Notes: generated from the sequence alone by a model not told the origin. DNA of 64,000 bases from Dama dama (GCF_033118175.1 NC_083681.1:13534001-13598000); one strand, 5' to 3'; positions 1 through 10,232 are shown, numbered from the stretch's first letter. Program-made: numbers and translations.

Positions 1-660
1 ACATATTTCATCAACATTGTATGCATTTCAGTCCCATATATGCCAAAAGTAAAGCTGGTGAGTTATAGTTTATTTGTATTTTCAGCTTTAGCAAACACTA
101 GAAAACATTTTCCAAAATGATTGCTATAAATTATACAACAACAAGTATATAGAATTCTCATATTTTTACTCATACTATATACTTTACTCATCAGGATTTG
201 ATATTGTCTGTCTTTCTCATTTTAGCCATTCTTCTGGCTGTGTAAGATAATTCTTTGTGATTTTAACTTACCTTTATCTGAGAACTAATGATATTAACAA
301 AGTTAGTAAAATTAAAGATTCCTTAATATAACTATTTCCTATTCAGATAGCCTTTTTTTATGAAATGTTCAAGGTCCATTTCTCTTTTTAAAATTGGACT
401 CTCTGCTGTTTACTTATTTTTAGGAGTTCTTTGTGTTTCTGGATATAGATCTTTTGATAGTATCAGAGAATATTGGTCTAGGTTCTAACAACAACAACAA
501 AAAAACACATTTTTATATATGGTTAGTGCATTCCTGTCCTCTTAAAGAAACATTTCCCTATGCTAATTTCATAAAGATGTTTTTCAATTTTCTTTCAAAA
601 AAATTTAAATTTTTCATATTTAGATTTAAAATCCAACTGGAATTGATTTATATTGCTTTC
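1..660 (-). mobile_element. Old L1 fragment, ORF2 C-terminal part
   Basis: Read on the plus strand this matches the reverse complement of an old mammalian L1. The stretch around 420-480 resembles the familiar segment near the ORF2 end (aggagttcttt ... ctggatatagatc), and 600-655 keeps the 'atttaaaatccaactggaattgattt' region of ORF2. It carries many stops and indels and has no open frame. The boundaries are soft because the element runs off the window edge and fades into AT-rich DNA near 660. Confidence 0.5.
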
Positions 661-1075
661 TGAATCTGTCTTGGGAGATTATACATCTATTTTAAAAATT
701 ATATTTGATGACTTCCATAAAAAGCTGTAATTTTAAGTAAAAGTTAAATATTCTTATATTTAGCCTACTTTTATTTCTCTAGCATTTACATAGTAAACCC
801 TTTATTCTACCAACACTTAGTGACCATCTATAATTCAAAAGTATTGTGTGGGAAATGGGATAGAATGATAGAAAATAAAAAATTTTGTTTTATAATTTTT
901 TCTGTTTCCTTTGTTTTTAAAATTACCTTTCGTTTTTGACAACAAATAAGTGAATTTTCTAAACATCTTCTTAAATGAGGAAAAATATCAGTCAAGTAAT
1001 ATCTATACTAAGATAATAGCAACATATACAAGAAACCAGTGAGGTAGGAGGTGATTTATGTCAAAATAATGATTT
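661..1075. other. Unassigned AT-rich stretch
   Basis: No recognisable repeat, exon or open frame of note; AT-rich single-copy-looking DNA. Confidence 0.5.
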
Positions 1076-1076
1076 T

Positions 1077-1128
1077 CTGCAGTCCATGGGGTCACAAAGA
1101 GTGGGACACAACTTAATAACTGAACAAA
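1077..1128 (+). mobile_element. Bov-tA SINE, 3' end fragment
   Basis: Holds only the last ~50 bases of the Bov-A part, the familiar 'cagtccatggggtcacaaagag ... gacaca' run, followed by an A-rich end. The tRNA-like head is missing, so this is a severely 5'-truncated copy. Confidence 0.65.
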
Positions 1129-1426
1129 ATGTCATGTAAAAATTGGGACCCTGATCCCACCATCCATAATCATTTTGTTATTTACCTGCCAAGCATAACT
1201 AGTCCACAGGTCTCAATGTGTTTAGGTCATTTAGTCAGGAACACCTCAAATTCATACTATATGTCTCCATAGCACCTAAAATTCTTTATGACATTTATAG
1301 AAATTATAAAGGTTAGTTCTGTAATTCTTAATTTGGAGTCCATTTTCCCTTTACTAGACTGTATGTTTCATGAAAATAGAAGAAATGTGGGCTATCTATT
1401 AATGGAAACTGGAAGAATAGACAGAC

Positions 1427-1488
1427 AGCCTGGCGGGCTGCGATCCGTAGGTCCTAACGAGTCAGACAGGACTGAAGCCACAGGACAT
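1427..1488 (+). mobile_element. Bov-A SINE fragment
   Basis: The run 'gcctggcgggctgcgatccgtagg ... agtcagacaggactgaagccac' is the 3' part of a Bov-A unit with small deletions. A purine-rich stretch (about 1498-1570) follows it. Confidence 0.5.
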
Positions 1489-1788
1489 ATGCACTCACGG
1501 AGGAATAGAAGGAATAAAAAGACAAAAGAAATATAGAGAAAAGGGATGAGAAAAAAAGAAAAAAAAACAAATTTATAAGGGTGCTGTGTCCATAATCCTT
1601 TATAAAAACTTTCAAAAACTTTGAGTCGTTGTCAATGTTTTGAAACATTTCCACGCAGCTATTACCCCTTCCTGGAGGAAATCTTATGCCCCATGACAGA
1701 TTTTAAGCCTCATTTCTCTCTCTTCTCCTTCTACCTCACACCTGAGAACTCTAGTGAGAAAGCCTGGGTGGTCCTCCTTTGGCGCTAG

Positions 1789-2060
1789 CTGCTGCTGCTG
1801 CTGCTAAGTCGCTTCAGCCTTGTCCGACTCTGGGCGACCCCATAGACGGCAGCCCACCAGGCTCCCCCGTCCCTGGGATTCTCCAGGCAAGAGCACTGGA
1901 GTGGGTTGCCATTTCCTTCTCCAGTGCATGAGAGTGAAAAGTGAAAGTGAAGTCGCTCAGTCGTGTCCTGACTCTTAGCGACCCCAGGGACTGCAGCCTA
2001 CCAGGCTCCTCCGTCCACGGGGTTTTCCAGGCAAGAGGACTGGAGTGAGTTGTCCTTGCC
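1789..2060 (-). mobile_element. BOV-A2 SINE (dimer of Bov-A), complete
   Basis: On the minus strand this has two Bov-A monomers joined in tandem and ends in the (AGC)n tail, seen here as gctgctgctgctgct at about 1789. The second unit begins after the 'agtgaaaagtgaaagtgaag' linker near 1931. It is flanked by an imperfect direct repeat, tcctcctttggcgctag at 1772-1788 and tcctccttggccctag at 2061-2076, consistent with target-site duplication. Confidence 0.9.
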
Positions 2061-2522
2061 TCCTCCTTGGCCCTAGAGGGAGAGCCAACCACCTAAATTC
2101 CTGTTTATGCCACCTTGGTCCCAACCCCGACCACAATAAAAATCGCAAACTGTTTCCTTTCTCAAGACTTTTCAGACTTATTTTGGAGGACTGCCTTGTC
2201 CTCCAAAGAATTAATTCTCCCCAGGAAACCTCAATTATGTAAGTAGTAAACTTTCATATCCTCTTGGAGTGTACTATGTTTCAGCTTTGACATCTGAAAT
2301 TGAAATTTTGGGTGGGATTCTCTCCTATTTATGTAGAGTGCAAACTATACCATCTCCCTGCATAGTCTATGGATACTTAGATTAAAATTTGTTAATTTAT
2401 ATATCAAAATATGTAAGAAAAATGACACAAGTCAGATAGCTTGAGGTATTTATACTGAAATAAAAATAAATCCAAAGCCACTTCACTCTCAAAGCCTGGC
2501 TTTCTGCACATTTTGTGAACCA
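2061..2522. other. Unassigned sequence
   Basis: Apart from the downstream duplication of the BOV-A2 insertion at its start, I see no repeat or gene here. Confidence 0.45.
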
Positions 2523-3160
2523 TTTTTTTTTTTTCCTTACAAAGAATTTATTTTTTTTAAATTTGTAAACAAATTTATGTCAATAGTCTTATATTCATGT
2601 AAAATTCACATTTGATTATACATATATAACTTTAATTTTAAAAGTATACAATTACATAAACAGAAATTTTAAAATTTGGCCAAGACATAGAGAAGTTAAT
2701 TTGTGCATTATCATTTATATCATCTGCTGTTGAAATGATGGCACATTATTCCTCACATATTTGTTTAAAGAACTCAACTTCTTTAATAATTGTTTATTCT
2801 TTCCAGTTTTCTCCCAGCATTTCTTGGTAAGTCTCTGAGTACTTCATGTGGATTCTTATGAAAGAGTTTACAATAACCAATGGTTGCAACAGGTTGTTCT
2901 AATTTCCAAAAGTTATTAATGAGGAAGAAAACAACACCAACAACAAAAAAAACACAGATCAATAACAGAGTAAGCAAGTAAATAATAACAGCAATAAGTC
3001 TTTTCCATCTGGAGTTTGGACAGAGACTGAGTTTATATATTTTCTTTCTATTTGGAGAAGTAATGTTTCCTTGTTGAAAATTTTTAAACATATTAAGAAA
3101 AACACATGTTCAACCATCTTTGATCTATAGATACATTTTCTTTTGTCATATTTCGGTAGC
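2523..3160 (-). pseudogene. Possible retrocopy or orphan 3' exon with a 102-codon membrane-protein-like frame
   Basis: On the minus strand an open frame runs from ATG at 3091 to TAA at 2783. It has a basic segment (residues about 16-32), then a strongly hydrophobic stretch of about 25 residues (33-60), then a polar, basic tail: a single-pass membrane layout. An in-frame TGA lies shortly upstream of the ATG. About 230 bases downstream there is an AATAAA on the minus strand (near 2545-2555), followed about 15 bases later by an A-run (T-run at 2523-2534). That is the shape of a reverse-transcribed mRNA tail. I do not recognise the protein. The hydrophobic stretch is encoded by a T-rich low-complexity run, so it could arise by chance, and no clear duplication flanks the unit. 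An overlapping 67-codon frame at 2959-3162 is probably noise. Confidence 0.25.
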
Positions 3161-3331
3161 AAGTCTCACTAAAATGTGACTTAAGAACTGAGTGCTCATT
3201 AAGAAAATAACATGACTGAGTTGTCTATTTTCCCAGATTAACCATTAAGTTAAAGATTTACCATTCTGGGACTTCCCCAGCTGAGGCTAGCCAAACTTAT
3301 AGTTTCTACTAAGGCTTCCTTTTAAAGGACT

Positions 3332-3649
3332 CAGTTCAGTTCTCAGTCACCTAGTCATGTCTGACTTTTTGCGACTCCATGGACTGCTGCATGCCAGGCC
3401 TCCCTGTCCATCACCAACTCCCGGAATTTACTCAAACTCATGTCCACTGAGTCAGTGATGCCATCCAACCATCTCATTTTCTGTCATCCCCTTCTCCTCC
3501 CACCTTTGATCTTTCCCAGATGGTATTCCCATCTCTTTAAGAATTTTCCAGAGTTTGTTGTAGTCCACACAGTCAAAGGCTTTGTCATAGTCAATAAAGC
3601 AGAAATAGATGTTTTTTGGAAACTGTCTTGATTTTTTGACGATCCACTC
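3332..3649 (-). mobile_element. BovB LINE with internal deletion, flanked by target-site duplication
   Basis: From 3332 to about 3520 this is the BovB 3' end (the cagttcagttctcagtcac tail, then the 3' UTR and ORF end). It then jumps without transition to an internal reverse-transcriptase segment (about 3521-3648) normally more than 1 kb further 5'. The whole chimera is bounded by the 9-bp direct repeat taaaggact at 3323-3331 and 3650-3658. The internal deletion was therefore present at, or made during, insertion. Confidence 0.88.
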
Positions 3650-3919
3650 TAAAGGACTAGTTATGTATTAACCTACAAACCCAGCTGCCTATTTTCTGAG
3701 GTCCACATCACAACAAACAGTGTTTAATTAGTTTTCATGTTAAGGTCTTTTACATTAGCAGTAAAGTTATTTTTTTTCTTATAATTCATTTTTGATCATT
3801 AATATTCATATGAAAGTTCTGGTGATTAAAAAAAAATAGCTAACATATATAGTGGCTTCCTATTTAATAAACAGTGCTTTGAGTGCCAGGATGCATTCTG
3901 TGACTTAATTATTATAACC

Positions 3920-4030
3920 ATCCTGAGTATGCTACTTATTCAGCATGTGACATTGGACAAGCTATTTAACTTCACTGTGTTTCAATTTTCTTATCCAAAA
4001 AAAGGAAGATAAAATTACCAACCACCTGGG
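3920..4030 (+). mobile_element. MIR SINE fragment
   Basis: Resembles the MIR core and 3' part: a degenerate 'gctacttattcagcatgtgacattgg' followed by 'caagctatttaacttcactgtg' and 'tcaattttcttatcc', in the order of the MIR consensus (tgtgacc-ttgggcaag-ttact-taacc-tcagtttcc). Strongly diverged, as expected of an ancient mammalian SINE. Confidence 0.6.
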
Positions 4031-5821
4031 ATCATTGAGCCATTTTATTTTTCATTTATTCTCTGGCCAAAAATAAAACTCTGTTACTAATGAAATGATT
4101 ACACTAGCCCTTGATTATCATAAGCTCATCCAGCTACTTAGTATGTTTCACCAAAGGTAAAATGTGAACTGTATTTTTATCAAGGAAAAATCAAACTTAC
4201 TACAGGTTGGTTCTACAATAGAAAAACTTCAATCACATATAAAAATAGCATTTAAAAAAGTAGCATTTTATACAAATGGTTTAAATATCAGATTTTTTGA
4301 ACTCATTATAGAAATCTATATAAAACTACTCCACCATGATTATTAAATTTTTTATTTCATTCTGTGAATAAGAGGAATTCATTTTCTAGTCATCATTTGA
4401 ATTGATAATGACATACGATGACATAAAAATGTAGACTATATTCGCTGAGCCTCTATTTTGAAAAGTATTTTACATTTTCTTCAGTCTATTTTAAAAAGAT
4501 TATCTACATAAAATAGAGCCACTGTGTCTGCTTACTAAAGGAATATGATTTTATTAATCTTTCAGAGTCAAGTTAAATACCAGAGATACATTTTTTCTCA
4601 TCTAGGTTATTTATTCCTCTGATCTATATAGTTTTAGAGTTTTTTTCCCATTCTAAATTTGAGAAAATCATTCTGAAAAAGAAAAGCATCAGTTGTTTTG
4701 ATCATTTTTTCATTTTATCTATAATTTTTGTCATTTAGCTCATATTTTTCCAGATTTTGAAATAATGTCTCTGTTTATATAGAAGAATATTCCCTTGAAA
4801 TCATGAATTTGAACTTACTTATTTGGTTTTGTTTTTCAATGTAAATAATTAAAAAATATTTTATTTTTAATTTTGCCTCCTAGACCTTCAAACTGATGTG
4901 GTGAATTTGAGGTTTTCTTACTTTTTTTGCACCTATAATACTTTTACCATGAAGTAACCTTATTACTGCTTTGTTAATTTTCTTAATTAAAAGTTCTGTC
5001 AGTGTGAAATGTGGCTTGGGACTCATCTATGTACAATGTATGCTGATTTAAAAGTAGCAAAAAGAACTATCTTTCAAAGTCTGATAAATATTGAGCATTT
5101 CTATTACCACATAATAGAATTAAAATATTGGCAATAAATGTAGATTTTAAACAGCCAATTATAGTATCTGCTTTCCATCTTTAGGAAACTGAATGTATAC
5201 TCCCACATCTGATAAGAGGTCTTGCTCCTCTATCCCTCCAGTTCCTCCCTCTGGATATTTCTTGATTAAAATCCAGTGAATAGCTGATTTGTAAGACAAC
5301 CCTCCTCTCCTGTTACCCTTAACACTTGCAAATCATTGAAGATGCAAACAGCAATGCTCCTGGATAAAATAACTTAAGGGATCACTGTTTAAATTATGCA
5401 TATTCTTGTTCTCAGCTCATTCTTTGTGTAACAAATACTCATTAAGCACCTACAAGGTTTCTGGAATTTTGTAAAAGCCTCTCAGAACATAGGATAAGGA
5501 CCATTAAAATCTTCCTGGAAAGATTTAAAGAAAAAGGCTGTTTCACTCAATTTAAAACATAAAGATTACCAGGAGTTTTCCTCCCCACACCAATATCACA
5601 AATCTACAACTGGAAGAGTTGGTTGGTACATGAAGAAGTACACCAGATATAGCACAGATCAATTGGTGACAGCATTAAATCCTGTAGAGACATGAAGTGG
5701 AAGAAATCCTATTGCAAGTAGGGTTTCATTGGCATGGCTTAAATTTCAAAAGGGTTTATTTAGTCAAGATATAAAGATAATGTATTCAAAACAATTAAGA
5801 ATAGCTTATATGGTATGTTTC
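4031..5821. other. Unassigned AT-rich region
   Basis: About 1.8 kb without a supported gene. A weak match to the common 'aacaaatactcattaagcacctac' motif of L2/MIR-type repeats lies near 5420-5460. Short open frames (for example 4164-4346) are AT-rich and featureless. Confidence 0.45.
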
Positions 5822-5932
5822 TGTCAGGCGAGTATATGCTCCTCGGTTCTTGTCTCATCGCAACAATGATTTGGAGCGACGGACATTAAAGCCCTCAGCA
5901 CGTCACAGCTCTCGGATCTTGGACAAACCATG
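5822..5932 (-). repeat. ERV 3' LTR remnant (end of R and U5)
   Basis: 111 bases align without gaps to 9916-10026 of the 5' LTR with about ten mismatches, beginning at the same TG (minus-strand CA). Directly above 5932 the sequence is pol, not LTR, so U3 and most of R are gone. Confidence 0.8.
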
Positions 5933-5935
5933 CCT

Positions 5936-6900
5936 TTGGAGGTTCCCAAGCAGAAAAAGGAGTCCCTTCTTTTGAAACCATGCCATATGACCTTCTTGAA
6001 AGTCCTTACTCTTAGCTTTAAGAGTCTCACCTTCAGTATATGAAGGAGTTTCTGGCAAATTAGTCTCTGGAACTAAGGTGGCAACCCCTATTAGGTCACG
6101 GTTCTGTAATGCTGCTCTCTTAGCTGCCTGATCAACTGTTTGGTTTCCTCATGCCACTTCTGTGCTCCCTTTATGGTGTCCTTTACAGTGGGAGAGTGAA
6201 ACCTCAGTGGGCAGATGGACTGCCTCCAAGAGTCTAGGAATTTGATCACCATATTTGATTGGGAACCTTCGGGTGGTCAAGTAGCCCCTTTCTTTCCAAA
6301 TAGCCGCATGTGCATGTAGCACCAGAAAGGCATACTTGGAATCAGTGTAAATGGCTATTCTTTTTCCTTTTCCCAGCTCTAAAGTTCAAATCAGAGCTAT
6401 GAACTCAGCTAATTGGGCTGAAGTACCTGGAGAAGGAAATGGCAACTCACTCCAGTATTCTTGCCTGGAAAATCCTATGGACAGAGAAGCCTGGTAGGCT
6501 ACAGTCCATGGGATCGCAAAGAGTTGGACACAACCAAGCGACTTCATTTTCTTTCACTTTCACCGGGTGGCAGAGGCTTAGGCTCTATGGTCTCAAAATT
6601 GGAGACTACTGCATATCCGGCTCTTCTTTTTCCATCTATAAGACAAAGCTGCTTCCATCAGTGTATCAGATTTTCTCAGGATTGGTCAGAGGATCTTCTG
6701 ACAATCCCTCTAGGGGTTTTGTCCAGTGGTCCAAGGTTTCTAGACAAGAGTGAAAGGGGAGAGAGCCCTCAGGGTAGGCGGGTGGGTGGCTGGGTTAAGA
6801 ACCTCACAAGGGGATAGAGTGAGGCCTGGATTTTCCATCAGCATTACTTGATATTTGAGGATTCTTTGCTCAGACATCCATAAATAGCCTTTCCCATTTA
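5936..6900 (-). pseudogene. ERV RNase H and start of integrase, broken
   Basis: Minus-strand translation in shifting frames shows the retroviral RNase H pattern. Y-T-D-G-S-S and D-G-K-R-R-A-G lie near 6630-6690, interrupted by a stop or frameshift. L-A-E-L-I-A-L lies near 6390-6425, Y-T-D-S-K-Y-A-F near 6330-6360, and a run ending in N-Q-x-V-D-Q-A-A-K near 6110-6150. The domain normally cuts the RNA of RNA-DNA hybrids. It is split by a Bov-tA insertion at 6426-6561. Below about 6050 the frame enters the first residues of integrase and then runs straight into the LTR remnant, so the integrase core and env are absent. Confidence 0.75.
6426..6561 (+). mobile_element. Bov-tA SINE, 5'-truncated, inserted in ERV RNase H
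   Basis: Starts at 'ggagaaggaaatggcaac', keeps the Bov-A body, and ends in the acttcattttctttcactttca tail of one Bov-tA subtype. It separates two halves of the ERV RNase H coding sequence, so it is younger than the provirus. Confidence 0.85.
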
Positions 6901-6904
6901 GGAG

Positions 6905-6921
6905 TTTTTTTTTTTTTTTTT
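6905..6921. repeat. T17 homopolymer
   Basis: A 17-base T-run within the ERV pol remnant (A-run on the proviral sense strand). Confidence 0.9.
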
Positions 6922-6983
6922 AACCTGGTGGCTGGTAAAAATAGTTAATTTGCCCCCAAAGGAGAGTCTTAAAGCATCTTCTA

Positions 6984-7262
6984 TCATGATTGCAATAGCT
7001 GCAAGATTTCAAAGGCAGGGGGCCAGCCTTGGGCAGTTGGATCAAGTCTCTTGGATAAGTAAGCTACAGGCTGGGGCTCAGATCCTAAACTTTGAGTTAA
7101 CATTCCCAAGGCCATTCCCTCTCTTTCATGGACATAAAGTTGGAGTGCTTTTCCTGTAGCACCCAAAATGGTACAGGTTTGGGAGGAGAAGGCTGCAGAG
7201 TAGATCAAGACAGAGTAGGTAGCCCCTGTGTCAACCAAGAAATTCTCGGACCTACCTGCCAC
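6984..7262 (-). pseudogene. ERV protease fused by deletion to the RT connection region
   Basis: Residues 10-18 of this 92-codon frame carry the retroviral aspartic protease active site, V-D-T-G-A-T-Y-S-V, with D-T-G-A at 7221-7232. About residue 30 starts the second conserved patch (T-I-L-G-A-T-G). Near residue 38 (about position 7148) the frame jumps, still open, to a segment typical of the end of gammaretroviral RT: E-R-E-G-x-A-L-G near residues 46-53 and P-V-A-Y-L-S-K-R-L-D at 65-74. In an intact pol these segments lie roughly 400 codons apart, so about 1.3 kb with the RT fingers, palm and catalytic aspartates is missing. The product could not polymerise DNA. Downstream the frame closes, and the RNase H remnant follows in broken frames. 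Confidence 0.8.
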
Positions 7263-7560
7263 ATCCAGTTGTACCCTTGGCTCCAGTCCCGTGATGGTTG
7301 TCTGTGACAGGCGGGCTGGCCGGAGTGGGCTGCTTCAGTCCTCTTGAATCATTGTGAAGGAAGGCTTGGCGCTTGACCGTGAGGCTCTTGGGTCCCAAGG
7401 GCACAGTGCCGCCCAATGTCCCAGTTGATGGCATTTGTGGCAAGCCATTTAATAGGAGGCTTGTCAGTTTGGACACTTTTTGGCCCAATGCCCCACCTGT
7501 CTACAGATTAGGCATTTGCCTCCTGCCTTGTCCTTCAAGGAATTGGGGTGTGCCATAGGG
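7252..7560 (-). pseudogene. ERV gag 3' end, nucleocapsid zinc knuckle
   Basis: Nucleocapsid binds and packages retroviral RNA through a CCHC zinc knuckle. On the minus strand, 7514-7473 encodes one perfect knuckle with spacing C-x2-C-x4-H-x4-C (residues C-L-I-C, then H-W-A-K-K-C). A single knuckle is typical of gammaretrovirus-like gag, while betaretroviruses usually have two. The frame continues towards the protease at 7262 with the usual order gag-NC, then PR. Upstream, gag is cut by the BovB insertion at 7596. No intact gag frame survives, so this is a remnant. Confidence 0.75.
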
Positions 7561-7595
7561 CTTCTCTGGAGGGCAGCCAACATCTGGGCATGCCT

Positions 7596-8416
7596 GAAGA
7601 AGCACAAGCTGGAATCAAGATTGCTGGGAGAAATATCAATAACCTCAGATATGCAGATGACACCACCCTTATGGCAGAAAGTGAAGAGGAACTAAAGAGC
7701 CTCTTGAAAGTGAAAGAAGAGAGTGAAAAAGTTGACTTAAAGCTCAACATTCAGAAAACTAAGATCATGGCATCTGGCCCCATCACTTCATGGCAAGTAG
7801 ATGGGGAGACAGTGGAAACAGTGTCAGACTTTATTTTTTTGGGCTCCAAAATCACTGCAGATGGTGATTGCAGCCATGAAATTAAAAGACACTTACTCCT
7901 TGGAAGGGAAGTTATAACCAACCTAGATAGCATATTAAAAAGCAGAGACATTATATTGCCAGCAAAGGTCTGTCTAGTCAAGGCTATGGTTTTTCCAGTG
8001 GTCATGTATGGATGTGAGAGTTGGACTGTGAAGAAAGCTGAGTGCCGAAGAATTGATGCTTTTGAACTGTGGTGCTGGAGAAGACTCTTGAGAGTCCCTT
8101 GGACTGCAAGGAGATCCAACCAGTCCATCCTAAAGGAAATCAGTCCTGGGTGTTCATTGGAAGGACTGATGCTGAAGCTGAAACTCCAATACTTTGGCCA
8201 TCTGTTGCAAAGAGTTAGCTCATTGGAAAAGACCCTGATGCTAGGAGGGACTGGGGGCAGGAGGAGAAGGGGATGACAGAGGATGAGATGGCTGGATGGC
8301 ATCAGTTTGAGTAAACTCTGGGAGTTGGTGATGGACTGGGAGGCCTGGCATGCTGCGATTCATGGGGTTGCAAAGAGTTGGACATGACTGAGAAACTGAA
8401 CTGAACTGAACTGAAT
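7596..8416 (+). mobile_element. BovB LINE 3' part, inserted in the ERV
   Basis: 5'-truncated BovB of about 820 bases, from within the reverse transcriptase to the 3' end with its (ctgaa)n tail at 8396-8416. It lies between the ERV nucleocapsid (ending near 7560) and the upstream gag/leader DNA. Confidence 0.9.
7599..8276 (+). pseudogene. BovB reverse transcriptase, C-terminal part
   Basis: The frame is open for about 225 codons of BovB-derived sequence. It contains the RT motif C, Y-A-D-D (7650-7661), in the context L-R-Y-A-D-D-T-T-L-M-A-E-S, and the thumb and C-terminal region that follows. RTE-type elements encode one protein with an apurinic-like endonuclease and an RT, used for target-primed integration. 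Here the endonuclease and RT motifs A and B are absent through 5' truncation. One codon is missing near 7706 relative to other copies in this window. A TGA at 8274-8276 sits where other copies read CGA, ending the frame early, which looks like CpG decay. The frame begins upstream in ERV sequence, so its first ATG is not a real start. Confidence 0.85.
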
Positions 8417-8474
8417 CTTAACTCATTGCTGGTTTGCCCACTGTGGATGGGAATAGATACCAGGATGTAAGCTC

Positions 8475-8763
8475 ATCCTACCTAGTACTGTTGCAACCTG
8501 AGAACCAGGCGTCCCTGAATCAGGGTGCAGATCCCTAGGCAGGCTGAGGTGTGACAGCCTCCTAGAGATCGAATCCCCGGGCAGGTCGAGACGTGATGGC
8601 CTCCTGGGACCCTTGGGACTAGCAGATCCCCGAGCAGTTTGAGGCGTGACAACTTTTTGAGGGCCAGATCCCTAGGCAGGTCAAGGCGTGATGACCTCCT
8701 GGGACGCCTGGACTGGAGTTGGGCATCCCCAAGATCTCCAGTGTGACCAGTGCTAGGTAGGAT
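8475..8763. repeat. Imperfect tandem array bounded by 16-bp inverted repeats
   Basis: Four copies of a unit beginning cagatccc(t/c)(a/g)ggcagg... start near 8528, 8570, 8623 and 8665. Spacings of 42, 53 and 42 bases give a 95-base higher-order period. The block is bounded by atcctacctagtactg (8475-8490) and its reverse complement with one mismatch (8748-8763). It lies in the ERV leader/gag interval. Role unknown. Confidence 0.7.
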
Positions 8764-9400
8764 TAAGGGGTTGGATATTATACAGTATTTCCCTCCCAAG
8801 GCCAGCTATTTTCTGGTTGTCCCTCCAGAAGATTGTAGAGGCAACATTGTGGGCCCAGATGGGGCTGAGGAAAGGAGCATGAAACAGGAGGGAAGGAGGC
8901 AGACAGAGCACAACCTTTGAAAGAATGACACAGCACAAGGGCATAAGGTAAACCAATTAAAAATCAATTGGGTCCAACATGACAAGTCAAATTCAAGTAA
9001 ACCTTAATCCCCAATCTATAAGCCAAAAGACACACCCAGATGTGGCAGGACAGCTCTAAGGCACTGTCAAAAGAGGGAGGAGTGGGTGGTTCCCCAATGG
9101 CTGGGATGATCCTCCCACTCATTAGCATAAGAATTCACTTGCAAAACCTATCCAGACCACATTGCCCTAGGCAATGGCCCACACCCTGAAGATTCCCTCT
9201 GAATCCTAACTAATCCACCTCTTACCTATGACTTTGTCTCTCACTGAATTTTTGCAGTAAGACCTCAGAGCCTGAGCTTTATTATGTCCTGAATCCAGAC
9301 ATTCTGGGTTTTGGCTGGGCTTGAGTCCCAGGAGAGAGCTGAAGGACAGGAGGAAAAAGCAGTAGGAAAAACGTGCCAGGGAACCCCCTTCATAGCCTGC
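8764..9400. repeat. LTR-like or ERV-derived non-coding stretch
   Basis: Composition and motifs resemble ruminant LTR or ERV-internal sequence rather than gag. On the minus strand there is an AATAAA in 'acataataaagctcaggctc' (9273-9290 region) followed by a short CT-rich end. I could not define TG...CA ends or a family, so this may be a second, older LTR inside the provirus or unusual leader DNA. No open frame is convincing. Confidence 0.3.
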
Positions 9401-9895
9401 CGGAAAATCTGCTAAATGCCTGACCTGTGCTCACAGTTTTCATTGGCCTGATTCTTGGCACAGACAAGAGTAGGGACAGAAGAACCCCCACCGGCTTGGG
9501 TAACCGCTACTGGGGCCCAGCAGATAGTGCCTTTGGGACATACTGAAGTCTCTCCAGAGTCCCTCAGTTGCGCCCACTGCCGACCACCTATTCGCGGGGG
9601 GTTCAAGGAAACAAGAAACAAGAGATTGTAAAGGAATTAAGATTTTGTTAGGCATATCCCTCCAGCCACAGGAGCAAGGATCTCCTACCTTAGCTGGAGG
9701 TCTTCTGGAATCTGAGGCTGAGCTGCTTGCGCTTTCTGCTGAGTTTGGTTTTCTCTGTCCCGGTTTCTAGCACTAAGGGCCTTCCCTTGTGCTGGGTTTT
9801 CTTCGTGTTTGGCTTCTACCGCGGGAGCTTCACTGAGTTGGGCTCCTGCTGTGCTTGGCCTCTTCCACGCTGACGTGGTTTCAGCCAGGTTAAAC
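9401..9895 (-). other. ERV leader or gag 5' region, undecoded
   Basis: Lies directly downstream of the primer site in proviral sense. Short minus-strand frames (9412-9621 and 9440-9655) carry no matrix or capsid motif I recognise. A polar, Q/A/E-rich stretch just after the leader (about 9690-9790) could be degraded gag. Confidence 0.4.
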
Positions 9896-9911
9896 CTGAG
9901 TCACGGCACCA
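9896..9911 (-). promoter_or_regulatory. ERV primer binding site, tRNA-His type
   Basis: Four bases beyond the LTR end, the minus strand reads TGGTGCCGTGACTCAG. It is complementary to the 3' end of tRNA-His including CCA: the first 14 bases match perfectly and 15 of 16 match overall. Its position directly after the CA of the LTR is what reverse-transcription priming requires. Confidence 0.8.
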
Positions 9912-10153
9912 CAGATGTCAGGCGAGTGTATGCTCCTTGGTTCTTGTTTCATCAAAACAATGATTTGGAGCGACCGACAGTAAAGCCCTCGGCATGTCAC
10001 AGCTCTCGGGTCTTGGACAAACCATGTCATAGCCCTTAGACAAATCAGTGTTACAGCTCTATTTTATTTAGAAGATAGCAGGAGAATTCATCCTCAAAGA
10101 AGAGAAGAGAGTGGAGGAGCTCGCCAGTGTGCAGAGCGCAGAGGGGAGGGGAG

Positions 10154-10176
10154 GAGAGAGAGAGAGAGAGAGAGAG
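10154..10176. repeat. (GA)n microsatellite
   Basis: Pure GA dinucleotide run inside the ERV LTR. Confidence 0.9.
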
Positions 10177-10232
10177 TGTGTACACATGTTGGGGAGAGAG
10201 AGACAGAGCCCTTTGGCTCCTCTTTTTATATG

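Noticed and set aside
1814..2092. 92-codon minus-strand frame
   Set aside because: It is a translation of the BOV-A2 SINE. Similar frames occur at 6439-6817, 18196-18599, 39536-39905 and 60797-60991 for the same reason.
7751..8302. 183-codon minus-strand frame; similar frames at 24808-25254, 30706-31455 and 53209-53559
   Set aside because: All are antisense to BovB reverse transcriptase, whose codon pattern leaves the opposite strand open. They recur wherever BovB occurs.
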